A DNA stretch of 64,000 nucleotides, taken from contig JADYZW010000002.1 of the NCBI GenBank assembly GCA_020852955.1, forward strand, positions 1 to 64,000. Direction: 5' to 3'. The notes beneath the pieces are model-generated. The model ran no database searches, had not been told where the DNA came from, and saw only the letters and a list, made by a program, of their open reading frames with translations. Of this stretch, positions 1 to 10,525 are shown one piece after another. This DNA is from Deltaproteobacteria bacterium. GTDB taxonomy: Bacteria; Desulfobacterota; Binatia; UTPRO1. The first letter of the stretch is position 1, and each line of letters starts with the position of its first letter. Made by a program: the position numbers and the translations under genes.

Positions 1-560
<560 letters not shown>

Positions 561-669
561 TCACCGGCGCGATGCCGCGCAAACCGCCTGTGCACGCCAG
601 CGGCGCCCCGATCCGACTACGGAACGCGCGACCCCGGGTTCCGGCTGGCACTCCATCGCTCGCCCGTGA

Positions 670-699
670 CTAGGGAAGCGCCGTGCAGAGCTTCCCTAG
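670..699 (-). terminator. Hairpin directly after the SUMF1-type gene
   Basis: A perfect 10-bp inverted repeat (ctagggaagc / gcttccctag) with a 10-nt loop sits one base beyond the stop of the minus-strand gene ending at 701. No T-run follows it, so it is a weak intrinsic terminator or an mRNA-stabilising hairpin. Confidence 0.45.
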
Positions 700-700
700 A

Positions 701-1513
701 CTAGCGGGCGCAACGGAAGCCGGTAGCGATGTTCGAGTCGGACGGACGGTCGCTGAAGACCGTGAGCGGACCCGCACCGGTGTGGTGCTCGAAGTAGCCG
801 CCGCGCACCAACGCCCCGGGGTCACCCGTGTCGGCCGCACCGAGGAAGCATTGATGGTCGCCCGTGGGACTGACTGTGACGCTCCACGACGTGCAGCCCG
901 TCGTGCGCGGCCCCCAGTCCGCCACCCATTCGGAGAGATTGCCCACCATGTCGAAGGCGCCGCGCGTCGACACACAGCCCGCACGCGATCCGGTGAGCGC
1001 CACCGCGAGCGTGCTTCCCGTATTGCAGTCGCTGACCCCGTCGTCAGGCCCTGGGTCGGGCGTACCCGTCACCGCCGCCTGCCACTCGGCGTTCGACGGC
1101 AGGCGCTTGGCGGCGTTCTCGCACGCCGCTTGCGCCTGGAACCACGTCAGCCTCGACGACGGCGGCACGCCCGCCAAGGTCACCGCGTAGATGTCGTTTA
1201 GGCAATTCTGCCCGCTGTCGGCGCAGGGCGCGTAGTCGTCGCTCGAGACACCGAGCTGGGTCGCGCCGCCTTTCGCCAGATCCGCCACCGTCGCCTTTCC
1301 CCGCTGGATCTTCTTCACCAGTCCCTTGTTGGCGCCGAACGGGTTGGACACCCGCCACACGCTTCCCTCGTACCGGTCCATGCACACCGTCCCCGACACC
1401 ACCGCATCCGGCGCGCACTTCTTGAGCGGCTTCGCCCCCTGTGCCCTTGCCGTGCCGGCCAGGAGCAGCCCCCCTGCGATGATCACTGCTGCGCTCATCT
1501 TTCGCGACCCCAT
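701..1513 (-). CDS. Secreted SUMF1/formylglycine-generating-enzyme-like domain protein
   Basis: 270 aa with a clear Sec signal peptide (MGSRKMSAAVIIAGGLLLAGTARAQ) and then one SUMF1/FGE-sulfatase domain. Family hallmarks visible are CMDRYEGSVW, the RLTWFQAQAACENAAKRLPSNAEWQ segment, GAFDMVGNLSEWVADW, RGGYF and the terminal GFRCAR. In this family such domains are often non-catalytic C-type-lectin-like modules. I do not see the copper-binding active-site Cys pair of true FGE, so an exported binding or structural role is more likely than sulfatase activation. A hairpin follows the stop. The gene is on the same strand as rpoD and separated from it by a rhodanese relic. Confidence 0.75.
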   Translation of the reverse strand: MGSRKMSAAVIIAGGLLLAGTARAQGAKPLKKCAPDAVVSGTVCMDRYEGSVWRVSNPFGANKGLVKKIQRGKATVADLAKGGATQLGVSSDDYAPCADSGQNCLNDIYAVTLAGVPPSSRLTWFQAQAACENAAKRLPSNAEWQAAVTGTPDPGPDDGVSDCNTGSTLAVALTGSRAGCVSTRGAFDMVGNLSEWVADWGPRTTGCTSWSVTVSPTGDHQCFLGAADTGDPGALVRGGYFEHHTGAGPLTVFSDRPSDSNIATGFRCAR

Positions 1514-1649
1514 GGTTTCCTCCTTTGGTCGTCGGCGCTCGCGAGCTCACCCGCAGACTCCGGCGGGCCGCGTCTCCCCCCGCGCTACACCATCTCGCGA
1601 CCCGCTACCAAGAAAGTTTCGCGGGCCACCGACCACCGTGCGCGCGCCG

Positions 1650-1806
1650 CTACGGCGCGCGGGGCCGCTCCACCGGCAGGTCGGTGCGATTCCCCCACTC
1701 GTTCCACGACCCGACGAAGCGCCGCACCCGCGGGTAGGTCGATCAGGCTGATACCGAAGGGATCGAGGTGCAGCGCGCCGGGAAGATGCCCGGCCGCGAA
1801 CTGCGA
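1650..1806 (-). pseudogene. Rhodanese (thiosulfate sulfurtransferase) relic
   Basis: Read leftwards, one frame gives FAAGHLPGALHLDPFGISLID, the start of a rhodanese domain. A second frame then gives TYPRVRRFVGSWNEWGNRTDL followed by PVERPRAP and a TAG, the usual C-terminus of tandem-domain sulfurtransferases. The first residues and roughly 200 middle residues, including the active-site Cys loop, are missing, and the two remnants are in different frames. A GC-rich hairpin (cgcgcgcc/ggcgcgcg, 1641-1661) overlaps the stop. It is a decayed gene left between rpoD and the SUMF1-type gene. Confidence 0.6.
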
Positions 1807-1847
1807 CGCCGGGGGCCCGAGGGACGCCGGCCCGATGCCTCCCGGGT

Positions 1848-3662
<1,815 letters not shown>

Positions 3663-3788
3663 CGAGAACGATCTCCGCTGACGGGTGCATGGACGTCGCG
3701 CCGCGAGAGCCGCGCGCGCCTGTCATGGGTCGGCACAGTGCAGCCGTAGCCGCTGCTGGCGGGGGCTAAAGACACGGTTCGAGTGCCG

Positions 3789-3817
3789 AGCTTAAATTCC
3801 GAAGCCCGCGAAGTCAA
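3789..3817 (-). promoter_or_regulatory. Candidate rpoD promoter
   Basis: On the minus strand TTGACT (3817-3812) and TAAGCT (3794-3789) are separated by exactly 17 bp, upstream of rpoD. The -35 box is good and the -10 weak. The 350-bp gap 3660-4009 otherwise holds only GC-rich sequence and, just before 4010, a TATAAG that could serve the divergent gene with a very short leader. Confidence 0.4.
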
Positions 3818-4009
3818 CACAAAGTTTTGATCTGTCGAAGGAAAAGGCCCGGTCGCGGAGCCGGTCGCCTGCGCCGCTCGGGGAGCGGGGAGCGCGCCGC
3901 GACGCCGGTTGCCAACCCGCCGGGCGGCCGGACCGTCGCCCCCGGCTCCGCCGAACCGCTGGGTCGCGTCCCCCTTGCACGTCGAGGCGCATAGGCGAAT
4001 ATAAGGCGA

Positions 4010-5074
4010 ATGTACGACCATCCCGGCCGCGGCACATCGCGGAACCCAGCCAACCGCTACGAGACCCTCCACGTCGAACCCGACGAGGTCGACCAGGTCG
4101 CCGACGGGGCGGACGGGCGCGACGCCGAGCCGACCCGGTTCTACCGCGACGCGAGCCGCTCGGTCCTCGCCGAGAGCGCGAGCCCCGACGTCGGCTTCCG
4201 CTTCAGCCTGAACCCGTACCGGGGCTGCGAGCACGGCTGCACCTATTGCTACGCCCGCCCTTCCCACGAGCACCTAGGCTTCAGCGCCGGCCTCGACTTC
4301 GAGCGACGGATCATGGTGAAGGACGACGCGCCCGCGCTGCTGCGCGCGACCCTCTGCTCGCGCCGCTGGCGCCCCGAGGTCGTCGCGCTCTCGGGCAACA
4401 CCGACTGCTATCAGCCGGTCGAGCGGCGCCTGCGCCTCACGCGCCGCTGCATCGAGGTATTCCTCGAGTTCCGCAACCCGGTCGAGGTCGTCACCAAGTC
4501 GGCGCTCGTCGCGCGCGACGCCGATCTCTTCGCGGCGCTCGCGGAGCACGACGCTGCGCGCGTGCGGTGCTCGATCACCACGCTCGACCCGGAGCTCGCG
4601 CGCCGGCTGGAGCCGCGCGCCGCGAGCCCGCAGCGGCGACTCGACGCCATGCGCGCGCTCACGGCGGCCGGCGTGCCGGTAGGCGTCATGGTGGCGCCCG
4701 TGATCCCGGGCCTGAACGACGCCGAGATCCCGCGCATCCTCGCGGCCGCGGCCGCCGCCGGCGCGCGGAGCGCCGGCTGGACGCTGCTGCGCCTCGCGAG
4801 GCCCCTCGACGAGCTCTTCACCGCCTGGCTCGCCGAGCACTATCCCGATCGCCGGGCGCGCGTCCTGAACCGGATCCGCGAGACGCGCGACGGCCGCCTC
4901 TCGGACGCGCGCTTCGGGCGCCGCATGCGCGGCGCAGGCGTCTACGCCGAACAGATCGCGACGCTCTTCGCCCTCGCGAGCCGCACTCACGGCCTCGACC
5001 GTCCGCTGCCGCCGCTCTCGACCACCGCGTTCCGCCGTCCGCCCCTGGTTGGCGAGCAGATGCGCCTCCTGTAG
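4010..5074 (+). CDS. Radical SAM protein, PA0069/spore-photoproduct-lyase-like family
   Basis: 354 aa. The radical SAM cluster motif is C73-x3-C77-x2-C80 in NPYRGCEHGCTYCYARPSHE, followed by LALSGNTDCYQPVE-type sequence and the TIM-barrel segment VGVMVAPVIPGLND. This matches the widespread PA0069/Rv2578c family, related to spore photoproduct lyase; its substrate is not established. The C-terminal segment (RRMRGAGVYAEQIATLFALAS) is also family-typical. ATG at 4010 gives the usual length. It lies divergently from rpoD, and the DUF2855 gene follows after 10 bp. Confidence 0.85.
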   Translation: MYDHPGRGTSRNPANRYETLHVEPDEVDQVADGADGRDAEPTRFYRDASRSVLAESASPDVGFRFSLNPYRGCEHGCTYCYARPSHEHLGFSAGLDFERRIMVKDDAPALLRATLCSRRWRPEVVALSGNTDCYQPVERRLRLTRRCIEVFLEFRNPVEVVTKSALVARDADLFAALAEHDAARVRCSITTLDPELARRLEPRAASPQRRLDAMRALTAAGVPVGVMVAPVIPGLNDAEIPRILAAAAAAGARSAGWTLLRLARPLDELFTAWLAEHYPDRRARVLNRIRETRDGRLSDARFGRRMRGAGVYAEQIATLFALASRTHGLDRPLPPLSTTAFRRPPLVGEQMRLL

Positions 5075-5084
5075 AGCGTCGCGC

Positions 5085-6185
5085 ATGGCGACGACGCCCG
5101 CTGCCGACACCATGGACTTCCTCGTCCGCCGCGACGACCTGCACCGCACGGCGTTCGCGTCCGCCGCCCGGCCGGCGCTCGGCGACGGCGAAGCGCGGCT
5201 CGCGATCGACGTCTTCGGCTTCACCGCCAACAACGTCACCTACGCCGCGATCGGCGAGATGTTGCGCTACTGGGAGTTCTTTCCCGCCGCCGACGGCTGG
5301 GGCCGCGTGCCCGTCTGGGGCTTCGCGAACGTCGTCGAGTCGCGGCACCCCGGCGTCGCCGTCGGCGAGCGCGTCTACGGCTACCTTCCGATGTCGACCC
5401 ACCTCGTCGTGCGCCCCGACCATGTGCGTCCCGACGGCTTCACCGACGTGACGCCGCACCGTACGGCGCTGCCGCCCGTCTACAACCGGTACCTCCGCGT
5501 CGGCGTGCCTTCCGCGGACGAGCCGGCGCGCGAGGACGGCTCCATGCTGCTCCGACCGCTCTTCGCGACCGCCTTCCTGCTCGACGACCTCCTCGTCGAG
5601 CAGGCGTTCTTCGGCGCGCGCGCGATCGCGCTCTCGAGCGCGTCGAGCAAGACGGCGATCGGCCTCGCGGCGCTGCTCGCCGCACGGGCCGACCGCGCCT
5701 ACCGGGTGATCGGTCTCACCTCGGCCGGCAACGCCGCGTTCGTCGGTGGTCTCGGATACTACGATCGCGCCTCGACCTACGACGCGCTCGAGGGACTCGC
5801 GGCGGACGAGCCGACCGTGTTCGTCGACCTGGCAGGCAACGGCGCGGTGCGCGATGCCGTCCACCGGCGCCTGGGCGACCGGCTGCGCTACAGCTGCTCG
5901 GTCGGACTCACGCATCACGAGCGGATGGCGCTGCCGCCGGCGGATCTGCCCGGACCGGCGCCCGCCTTCTTCTTCGCGCCCGACCGCATCGAGAAGCGCA
6001 CGCGCGAGTGGGGACCCGCGGGCCTGCAGGAGCGTCTCGACGCCGCGCTCGGGCGCTTCGTGGCGGAATCCGGCCGCTGGATGCACATCCGGCGGGGCCG
6101 TGGCCCCGCCGACGTCGAGCGCGTCTACCGGACCGTGCTGGACGGCCGGGCGCATCCCGCCGACGGCCACGTGCTCGCGCTGTAG
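5085..6185 (+). CDS. DUF2855 family protein
   Basis: 366 aa, a member of a family of unknown function with a weak medium-chain dehydrogenase/enoyl-reductase-like layout. Features seen are an N-terminal domain (FLVRRDDLHRTAF, FTANNVTYAAIGEMLRYWEFFP), VPVWGFANVVESRHPGVAVGERVYGYLPMSTHL, and then the nucleotide-binding-like SSASSKTAIGLA. The start chosen is ATG 5085, downstream of the radical SAM stop; ATG 5112 is the alternative. It probably forms one transcript with 4010-5074. Confidence 0.75.
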   Translation: MATTPAADTMDFLVRRDDLHRTAFASAARPALGDGEARLAIDVFGFTANNVTYAAIGEMLRYWEFFPAADGWGRVPVWGFANVVESRHPGVAVGERVYGYLPMSTHLVVRPDHVRPDGFTDVTPHRTALPPVYNRYLRVGVPSADEPAREDGSMLLRPLFATAFLLDDLLVEQAFFGARAIALSSASSKTAIGLAALLAARADRAYRVIGLTSAGNAAFVGGLGYYDRASTYDALEGLAADEPTVFVDLAGNGAVRDAVHRRLGDRLRYSCSVGLTHHERMALPPADLPGPAPAFFFAPDRIEKRTREWGPAGLQERLDAALGRFVAESGRWMHIRRGRGPADVERVYRTVLDGRAHPADGHVLAL

Positions 6186-6218
6186 CATCGTCGCGGCGGT
6201 CGTCGTATGAGGCGCGCC

Positions 6219-6587
6219 ATGACACCCGAATCCGTGGTCCTCGAGTTCTGCCGCGCCGTCGCGCGCCGCGATGTCGACGCGCTCCTCGCGTTCTTCACCG
6301 ACGATGCGGTCTACCACAACATCCCGCTCGCGCCTCTCACCGGCCGCGACGCCATCGCTGGCACGCTCGCGCAGTTCATCACGCCCGCGTCGCACGTCGA
6401 GTTCGAGATCACGGCGCTCGCCACGACCGGCGCCACCGTCCTCACCGAACGCGTCGACCGCTTCGTGATCGGCGACAAGCGGGTCGAGCTGCCGGTGATG
6501 GGCGCCTTCGACGTGACCCCGGAGGGCAAGATCCGCGCCTGGCGGGACTACTTCGACATGCAGCAGTTCACCGCGCAGCTCGGGTGA
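6219..6587 (+). CDS. Limonene-1,2-epoxide hydrolase-like protein (NTF2-like fold)
   Basis: 122 aa from ATG 6219 (ATG 6207 is 12 nt upstream). It matches the limonene-epoxide-hydrolase family, which opens small epoxides by direct water attack with an Arg-Asp pair and a second Asp. The key residues can be placed: Tyr and Asn in VYHNIP, Arg and Asp in TERVDRF, and the second Asp in WRDYFD. A catalytically competent small-epoxide hydrolase is therefore plausible, although many family members have other substrates. GAGG lies 6 nt before ATG 6219. Its stop overlaps the start of the M48 gene (GTGA). Confidence 0.75.
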   Translation: MTPESVVLEFCRAVARRDVDALLAFFTDDAVYHNIPLAPLTGRDAIAGTLAQFITPASHVEFEITALATTGATVLTERVDRFVIGDKRVELPVMGAFDVTPEGKIRAWRDYFDMQQFTAQLG

Positions 6588-7480
6588 CGTCGCGGCCATC
6601 CGCGCCGGCCCGACGACGCGACGGGTCGGCGGTCGCGGCGGCGCGCGGCGCCGACCGCGCCGGGCGCGCCCGCGCGGAACGCCGCAGGACGCGCGCGCTC
6701 GTCGCCCTCGTCGCGCTCGTCGCCGCCGGGTGCGCATCGGTCGCGACCACTCGTCCCGGCGCGGTCGGCGTCGAGCGCCGCCAGGCGATGCTGCTCTCAT
6801 CCGCGCAGGTCGACGGCGCCGCCGCGCAGCAATACGCGGCGCTGGTCGAGCGGGCGCGCGAGAAAGGGGCGCTCAACGGAGACGCCGCGCTCGTGGCGCG
6901 CGTCCGTCGCATCGCGGGTCGGTTGATCCCGCCGACGCGCCGCTTCCGCGACGACGCGCCGGCCTGGCGCTGGGAGGTGAACGTCTTCACCTCGAGTCAG
7001 CTGAACGCGTTCTGCATGCCCGGCGGCAAGATCGGCGTCTACAGCGGCCTCGTCGAGAAGCTCGAGCTCACCGACGACGAGCTCGCCGCGATCCTCGGAC
7101 ACGAGGTCGCCCACGCGCTCCGCGAGCACGGCCGGGAGCGGGTCTCGCAACAGCTCGCGACCAACGCGGCGATCGCGATCGGCGCCGCCGTACTCGGCGT
7201 CGGCCAGACCGGCGCGAGCCTCGGCGGACTCGTTGCCGACGTGACCTTCACGCTCCCGAACTCGCGCCTGCACGAAACGGAGGCCGACCGCATCGGCGTC
7301 GAGCTCGCCGCCCGCGCGGGGTACGACCCGGAAGGCGCGGTCAGCGTGTGGCGGAAGATGGCCCGCGTCGGCGGCGGCAGCCCGCCCGCGTTCCTCTCCA
7401 CCCATCCGTCGACCGAGCAACGGATCCGCGACCTCGAGATGTACGCGGAGCGTGTACGGCCGCTCGTCGGCCAGCGCTAA
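6584..7480 (+). CDS. M48-family zinc metalloprotease, probable lipoprotein
   Basis: 298 aa beginning at GTG 6584, which overlaps the previous stop. A long Arg-rich N-terminus precedes a hydrophobic stretch (ALVALVALVAAGC, Cys50) that looks like a lipoprotein signal, so outer-membrane anchoring in the periplasm is likely. The catalytic core is H173-E-V-A-H177 with the third ligand motif E231-T-E-A-D235. The short C-terminal STHPSTEQRIRDLE is the classic BepA/LoiP/Oma1-type ending. Family role: quality control of envelope proteins. No TPR domain is present, so it is closer to LoiP/YcaL than to BepA. Confidence 0.85.
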   Translation: MTSRPSAPARRRDGSAVAAARGADRAGRARAERRRTRALVALVALVAAGCASVATTRPGAVGVERRQAMLLSSAQVDGAAAQQYAALVERAREKGALNGDAALVARVRRIAGRLIPPTRRFRDDAPAWRWEVNVFTSSQLNAFCMPGGKIGVYSGLVEKLELTDDELAAILGHEVAHALREHGRERVSQQLATNAAIAIGAAVLGVGQTGASLGGLVADVTFTLPNSRLHETEADRIGVELAARAGYDPEGAVSVWRKMARVGGGSPPAFLSTHPSTEQRIRDLEMYAERVRPLVGQR

Positions 7481-7554
7481 GACCGCGCTGAGACCCTCTC
7501 CCACACGTGGGGGACGGGCTCTACGGCGGTCAACGCGCGCGCGCACCGCCGCGC

Positions 7555-8316
7555 CTACCACTGCTCGGCGCGCACCGCCTTCCGCTCGTAGCCCGCCGCC
7601 CGGAGCGCGTCGCGGAGCCGCCCCGGCATCGCGCCCACCCCGCAGATCCAGAAGCGGCGGGTGCGGTCGGCGTCGCGGCGCACGAAGCGTTGGAGCACGA
7701 GCTCTTCGAGCGCGTCGATCGGACCGACCTCCGCCTCGGTCGTGAGCAACACGGGCTCCCATTCCAGGCGCGGGTGACGCGCCGCCCACGACTCGAAGTC
7801 GCGGCGATAGATCAGCTCGTGCTCGTAGCGCGCGCCGTGCAGCACGGTGATCGGCCGCGTGCCGCCGCGCTCGAGCGCGCGGCGCACCATCGGTCGGAGC
7901 GGCGCAACGCCCGCGCCCTCCCCCACGAAGACGAGGTGCGCATCCGGCGGCTCGGCGAGCGCGAAGCTGCCGAACGGTCCCGTGAAGGCGAGCGCGGCCC
8001 CGGGCTCGAGGCCGAAGAGATAGGCCGAGCCGGGGCCGTCGACGACGCGGTCGACGCAGATCTCGAGCTCGTCGTCCTCGGGGCTCGACGCCAGTGAATA
8101 GGCGCGCGCGAGGGGCGCACCGTCGGCGGCGTGTTCTCGCGGGGGAACCGGAAGCTCGCACGAGACGAACTGCCCGGGCGTGAACGCGAGCCGCTCGCCC
8201 ACGGGCAAGCGCAGGAAGAGCGAGCGCGTGCCCGGGAGGTGCTCGTGGATGCGGGTCAGCGTCGCGTGGTAGACGCGCCGACCGCTCGCGGGCTCGTGCG
8301 CGCTCGTCGCCGCCAT
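7555..8316 (-). CDS. Ferredoxin/flavodoxin-NADP reductase-type flavoprotein
   Basis: 253 aa from ATG 8316. The FAD-binding beta-barrel motif RAYSLASSP, the phosphate-binding CVDRVVDGPGSAYLFGLEPG stretch and the nucleotide-domain start GEGAGVAPLRPM place it in the FNR superfamily. It shuttles electrons between NAD(P)H and a ferredoxin or flavodoxin. It ends in EQW, as many bacterial Fpr-like enzymes end in a Trp or Tyr that stacks on the flavin. It lies 11 bp after ung on the same strand, with a 2Fe-2S ferredoxin gene just upstream of ung; that ferredoxin is a plausible partner by proximity. Confidence 0.85.
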   Translation of the reverse strand: MAATSAHEPASGRRVYHATLTRIHEHLPGTRSLFLRLPVGERLAFTPGQFVSCELPVPPREHAADGAPLARAYSLASSPEDDELEICVDRVVDGPGSAYLFGLEPGAALAFTGPFGSFALAEPPDAHLVFVGEGAGVAPLRPMVRRALERGGTRPITVLHGARYEHELIYRRDFESWAARHPRLEWEPVLLTTEAEVGPIDALEELVLQRFVRRDADRTRRFWICGVGAMPGRLRDALRAAGYERKAVRAEQW

Positions 8317-8327
8317 CGCTCGATGGC

Positions 8328-9023
8328 CTAGCACGCGCCCGCGCCGGCATCGACCGGCAAACGCCAGTCGATCGGCGCCCGACCGTGCGCGACGAGCGCC
8401 GCGTTGGCGCGCGAGAACGGCCGCGACCCCGCGAAGGCGCGGTACGAGAGCGGCGAAGGGTGCGCCGCCTCGATCACGGTATGGCGGGCGCGATCGACGA
8501 GCGCGCCCTTCCTGCGCGCGTGGTTGCCCCAGAGGAGGAAGACGACGTGGTCACGGCGCGCGTTCACCGCGGCGAGCACGGTATCGGTAAAACGCTCCCA
8601 GCCGCGGCGCGCGTGCGAGCCCGCGCGATCCGCCTCGACCGTCAGCACCGCGTTCAGCAGCAGCACGCCCTGGCGCGCCCACGCCGCGAGGTGTCCGTGC
8701 CGCGGCCGGACGAAACCCGGCACGTCGGCCGCGAGCTCCTCGTAGACGTTCCGGAGCGACGGCGGCGGCGCGATGCCCGGCCGGACCGAGAAGCAGAGGC
8801 CGTGCGCCTGTCCCGCGCCGTGGTACGGATCCTGGCCGAGCAGCACGACCCGCACCGCGTCGAGCGGCGTCGCCGTGAAGGCGGCAAACACGTCGCGCTC
8901 GGGCGGGAAGACCGGACCGGCCGCGCGCGCGGCGTCGACGAAACGGCCGAGCGCGCGGAACCATTCCGCGTCGAGCTCGGCGGCGAGGGCCTCGCGCCAC
9001 GAGGGCGGCAGCGCGACCTGCAT
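8328..9023 (-). CDS. ung: Uracil-DNA glycosylase, family 1
   Basis: 231 aa. Removes uracil from DNA to start base-excision repair. Both family 1 signatures are present: the water-activating loop GQDPYH (63-68, catalytic Asp65) and the minor-groove loop HPSPLSYR near the C-terminus. SVRPGIAPPPSLRNVYEEL and GVLLLNAVLTVEADRAGSH are also canonical. The start at ATG 9023 (MQVALPPSW) was preferred to longer in-frame extensions that enter the ferredoxin gene. It lies between the ferredoxin and the flavoprotein reductase, all on the minus strand. Confidence 0.95.
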   Translation of the reverse strand: MQVALPPSWREALAAELDAEWFRALGRFVDAARAAGPVFPPERDVFAAFTATPLDAVRVVLLGQDPYHGAGQAHGLCFSVRPGIAPPPSLRNVYEELAADVPGFVRPRHGHLAAWARQGVLLLNAVLTVEADRAGSHARRGWERFTDTVLAAVNARRDHVVFLLWGNHARRKGALVDRARHTVIEAAHPSPLSYRAFAGSRPFSRANAALVAHGRAPIDWRLPVDAGAGAC

Positions 9024-9028
9024 CGCCG

Positions 9029-9430
9029 TCAGTGGCCGCCCGACACCTGGTTGATCGTGTATTTCGGGATCACGATCGTGATGTCGCCCTTGACGATCGC
9101 CTGGCATCCGAGGCGCGAGTGCATCGTGAGGCCGGGCGCGTTGTCGAGCTCGTCCTCCTCCTTCTCCGTGCTCGGCGAGAGATTCCGCTCCCCTTCCTTC
9201 ACGATGACGTGGCAGGTCGTGCAGGCGCACTTCCCGCCGCAGGCGTGCTCGAGGTGAACGCCGTGGCCGAGCAAGACGTCGAGGATGGAACCCGGCTCGC
9301 CGTCGTGGTGGAACGGACCCGAGCCTTCGAACTCGATCACCCGTTCGGGTGCGCCCGACTCGTAGAGGATGCGGATCTTCGGCAAGGCCTCCGGTCCTAC
9401 CATCACCGCCGAGCGGGCGCGACCGGGCAT
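9029..9430 (-). CDS. fdx: [2Fe-2S] ferredoxin, adrenodoxin/ISC type
   Basis: 133 aa (121 if the in-frame ATG at 9403 is used). Four cluster Cys occur in the order HACGGKCACTTCHV and then SRLGCQA, the vertebrate/ISC-type spacing, followed by the ISC-Fdx-like tail IPKYTINQVSGGH. ISC-type Fdx donates electrons for Fe-S cluster assembly or to P450-type enzymes. No isc genes are nearby; the reductase at 7555-8316 is the closest possible electron donor. Confidence 0.88.
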   Translation of the reverse strand: MPGRARSAVMVGPEALPKIRILYESGAPERVIEFEGSGPFHHDGEPGSILDVLLGHGVHLEHACGGKCACTTCHVIVKEGERNLSPSTEKEEDELDNAPGLTMHSRLGCQAIVKGDITIVIPKYTINQVSGGH

Positions 9431-9452
9431 ACGCCGGACGCGCCCCGGGGCG

Positions 9453-9992
9453 TCAGCGCGGGATCGTCGCGAGGTCCGCCTGCAAGCACGCGGGCAGCAT
9501 CGCCACCGGCGAATCTTCGCCCGCGAGGCGCTCCGCGGCGGCGGCGCACCAGGGATCGAGGTAGCGCGTGCAGAGCCCGCGCACGAGTACGGCGTCGTCG
9601 TTTTCGAGCGCGACCGCCAGCACCTCGCAGGCGATCGCCAGGTGATCGGGCGGGAGCACGCGATCGCTCCAGGTCAACCGCAGATGGTGGATCGCGCGCA
9701 ACCAATCCTCGCGCGCCTGGGCGCCGTCCATCCCGAGAAGTGCGTGCGCTAGGAGCGGCGCCGGCGGCGCCGGATGTGCGGCGTGGAAGACCCGCCAGCA
9801 CTCGGGCTCGAGCGCCTCGGCGGATTCCGGCAGTCCGAGCGCTTCCCAGCTCGCGCGCTTCGCGTCGCACGCGAGGAGGGGATTCCAGACCCGCGCCCAC
9901 GCCGTGAGCAGCGCCGCCGTCCGGGCGCGCTGCGTCTCGGAATCGCGGGGCGCCTCCACGATCGTCGGCGCGCTCACGAGAGCCGGATCCAT
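9453..9992 (-). CDS. Type II DMSO-reductase-family chaperone (delta subunit, TorD/NarJ-like)
   Basis: 179 aa, all-helical and Cys-poor, beginning MDPALVSAPTIVEAPRD. This is the dedicated assembly chaperone type (EbdD/SerD/NarJ) that holds the molybdenum catalytic subunit until cofactor insertion and Tat export. The identification rests on length, the helical sequence with LLTAWARVWNPLLACD, and its place as the last gene of an alpha-beta-gamma-delta operon. Its start overlaps the end of the gamma gene by 19 bp, indicating translational coupling. Confidence 0.7.
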   Translation of the reverse strand: MDPALVSAPTIVEAPRDSETQRARTAALLTAWARVWNPLLACDAKRASWEALGLPESAEALEPECWRVFHAAHPAPPAPLLAHALLGMDGAQAREDWLRAIHHLRLTWSDRVLPPDHLAIACEVLAVALENDDAVLVRGLCTRYLDPWCAAAAERLAGEDSPVAMLPACLQADLATIPR

Positions 9993-10525
9993 TGTGCAGT
10001 CACCGACTTCAACCCGGCGCGCTCGCGAGCGGCGCCTTGCCACACCGCCACGGCGACCCGCCGGAAGCGATCGAGCGCCGGCCAGCCGACGAGGCGGAAG
10101 GTCACGTACCAGAAGCCGTCCTTCCAGCGGGCGGTGGCGGTCCACTGCGGCGGCGCCGGCTGCCGCTCGACCGTGCCCCATCCCTCGGCCGCGATGCGCA
10201 GCGGGCGCTCGGCGTCGGCGCGCCAGAGCACGCCCTCGACGGGATCGCCCGGCGCACCCATCGTCATGGCTTGCGCCCCTTCGGTGGTCGGCACGAGGAG
10301 GGCGGCAGCGTCGACGAAGCGCGCGGGATCCCCGTCGAGCGCGCGGACGGCGCGCGCCGCGCGCCAGGAGAGCGCGATCGACCACGCTCCGCCCTCGAAG
10401 CTCGACGCCAGGTCGGCCTGCGCGGTCGCCGGGGTCACGTGGTCGGCGTACGCACGCGCCACGTAGCCGCCCGGAGAAAGCGCCGGCGGCGCGGCGCTCA
10501 GGACGAGCCGCCGGCGCGTCGCCAT
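9974..10525 (-). CDS. Type II molybdoenzyme gamma subunit, heme b-binding (ethylbenzene-dehydrogenase-related)
   Basis: 183 aa. It resembles the gamma subunits of ethylbenzene, dimethylsulfide and selenate/chlorate enzymes, which bind heme b with Met and Lys ligands. Candidate ligands are the Met in AMTMGAPGDPVEGVLWRAD and the Lys in GLKSVTAQWIRLS. The family-type LVLSAAPPALSPGGYVARAYADH and WKDGFWYVTFRL segments are present. No N-terminal signal peptide is visible, so export would need to hitch-hike with the Tat-targeted alpha subunit. The ATG at 10525 shares one base with the beta stop (TGATG). Confidence 0.8.
   Translation of the reverse strand: MATRRRLVLSAAPPALSPGGYVARAYADHVTPATAQADLASSFEGGAWSIALSWRAARAVRALDGDPARFVDAAALLVPTTEGAQAMTMGAPGDPVEGVLWRADAERPLRIAAEGWGTVERQPAPPQWTATARWKDGFWYVTFRLVGWPALDRFRRVAVAVWQGAARERAGLKSVTAQWIRLS

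Noticed and set aside
7481..7554. Terminator between the M48 and flavoprotein genes
   Set aside because: Only a short cccacacgtggg palindrome without an adequate loop or T-run; not strong enough to list.
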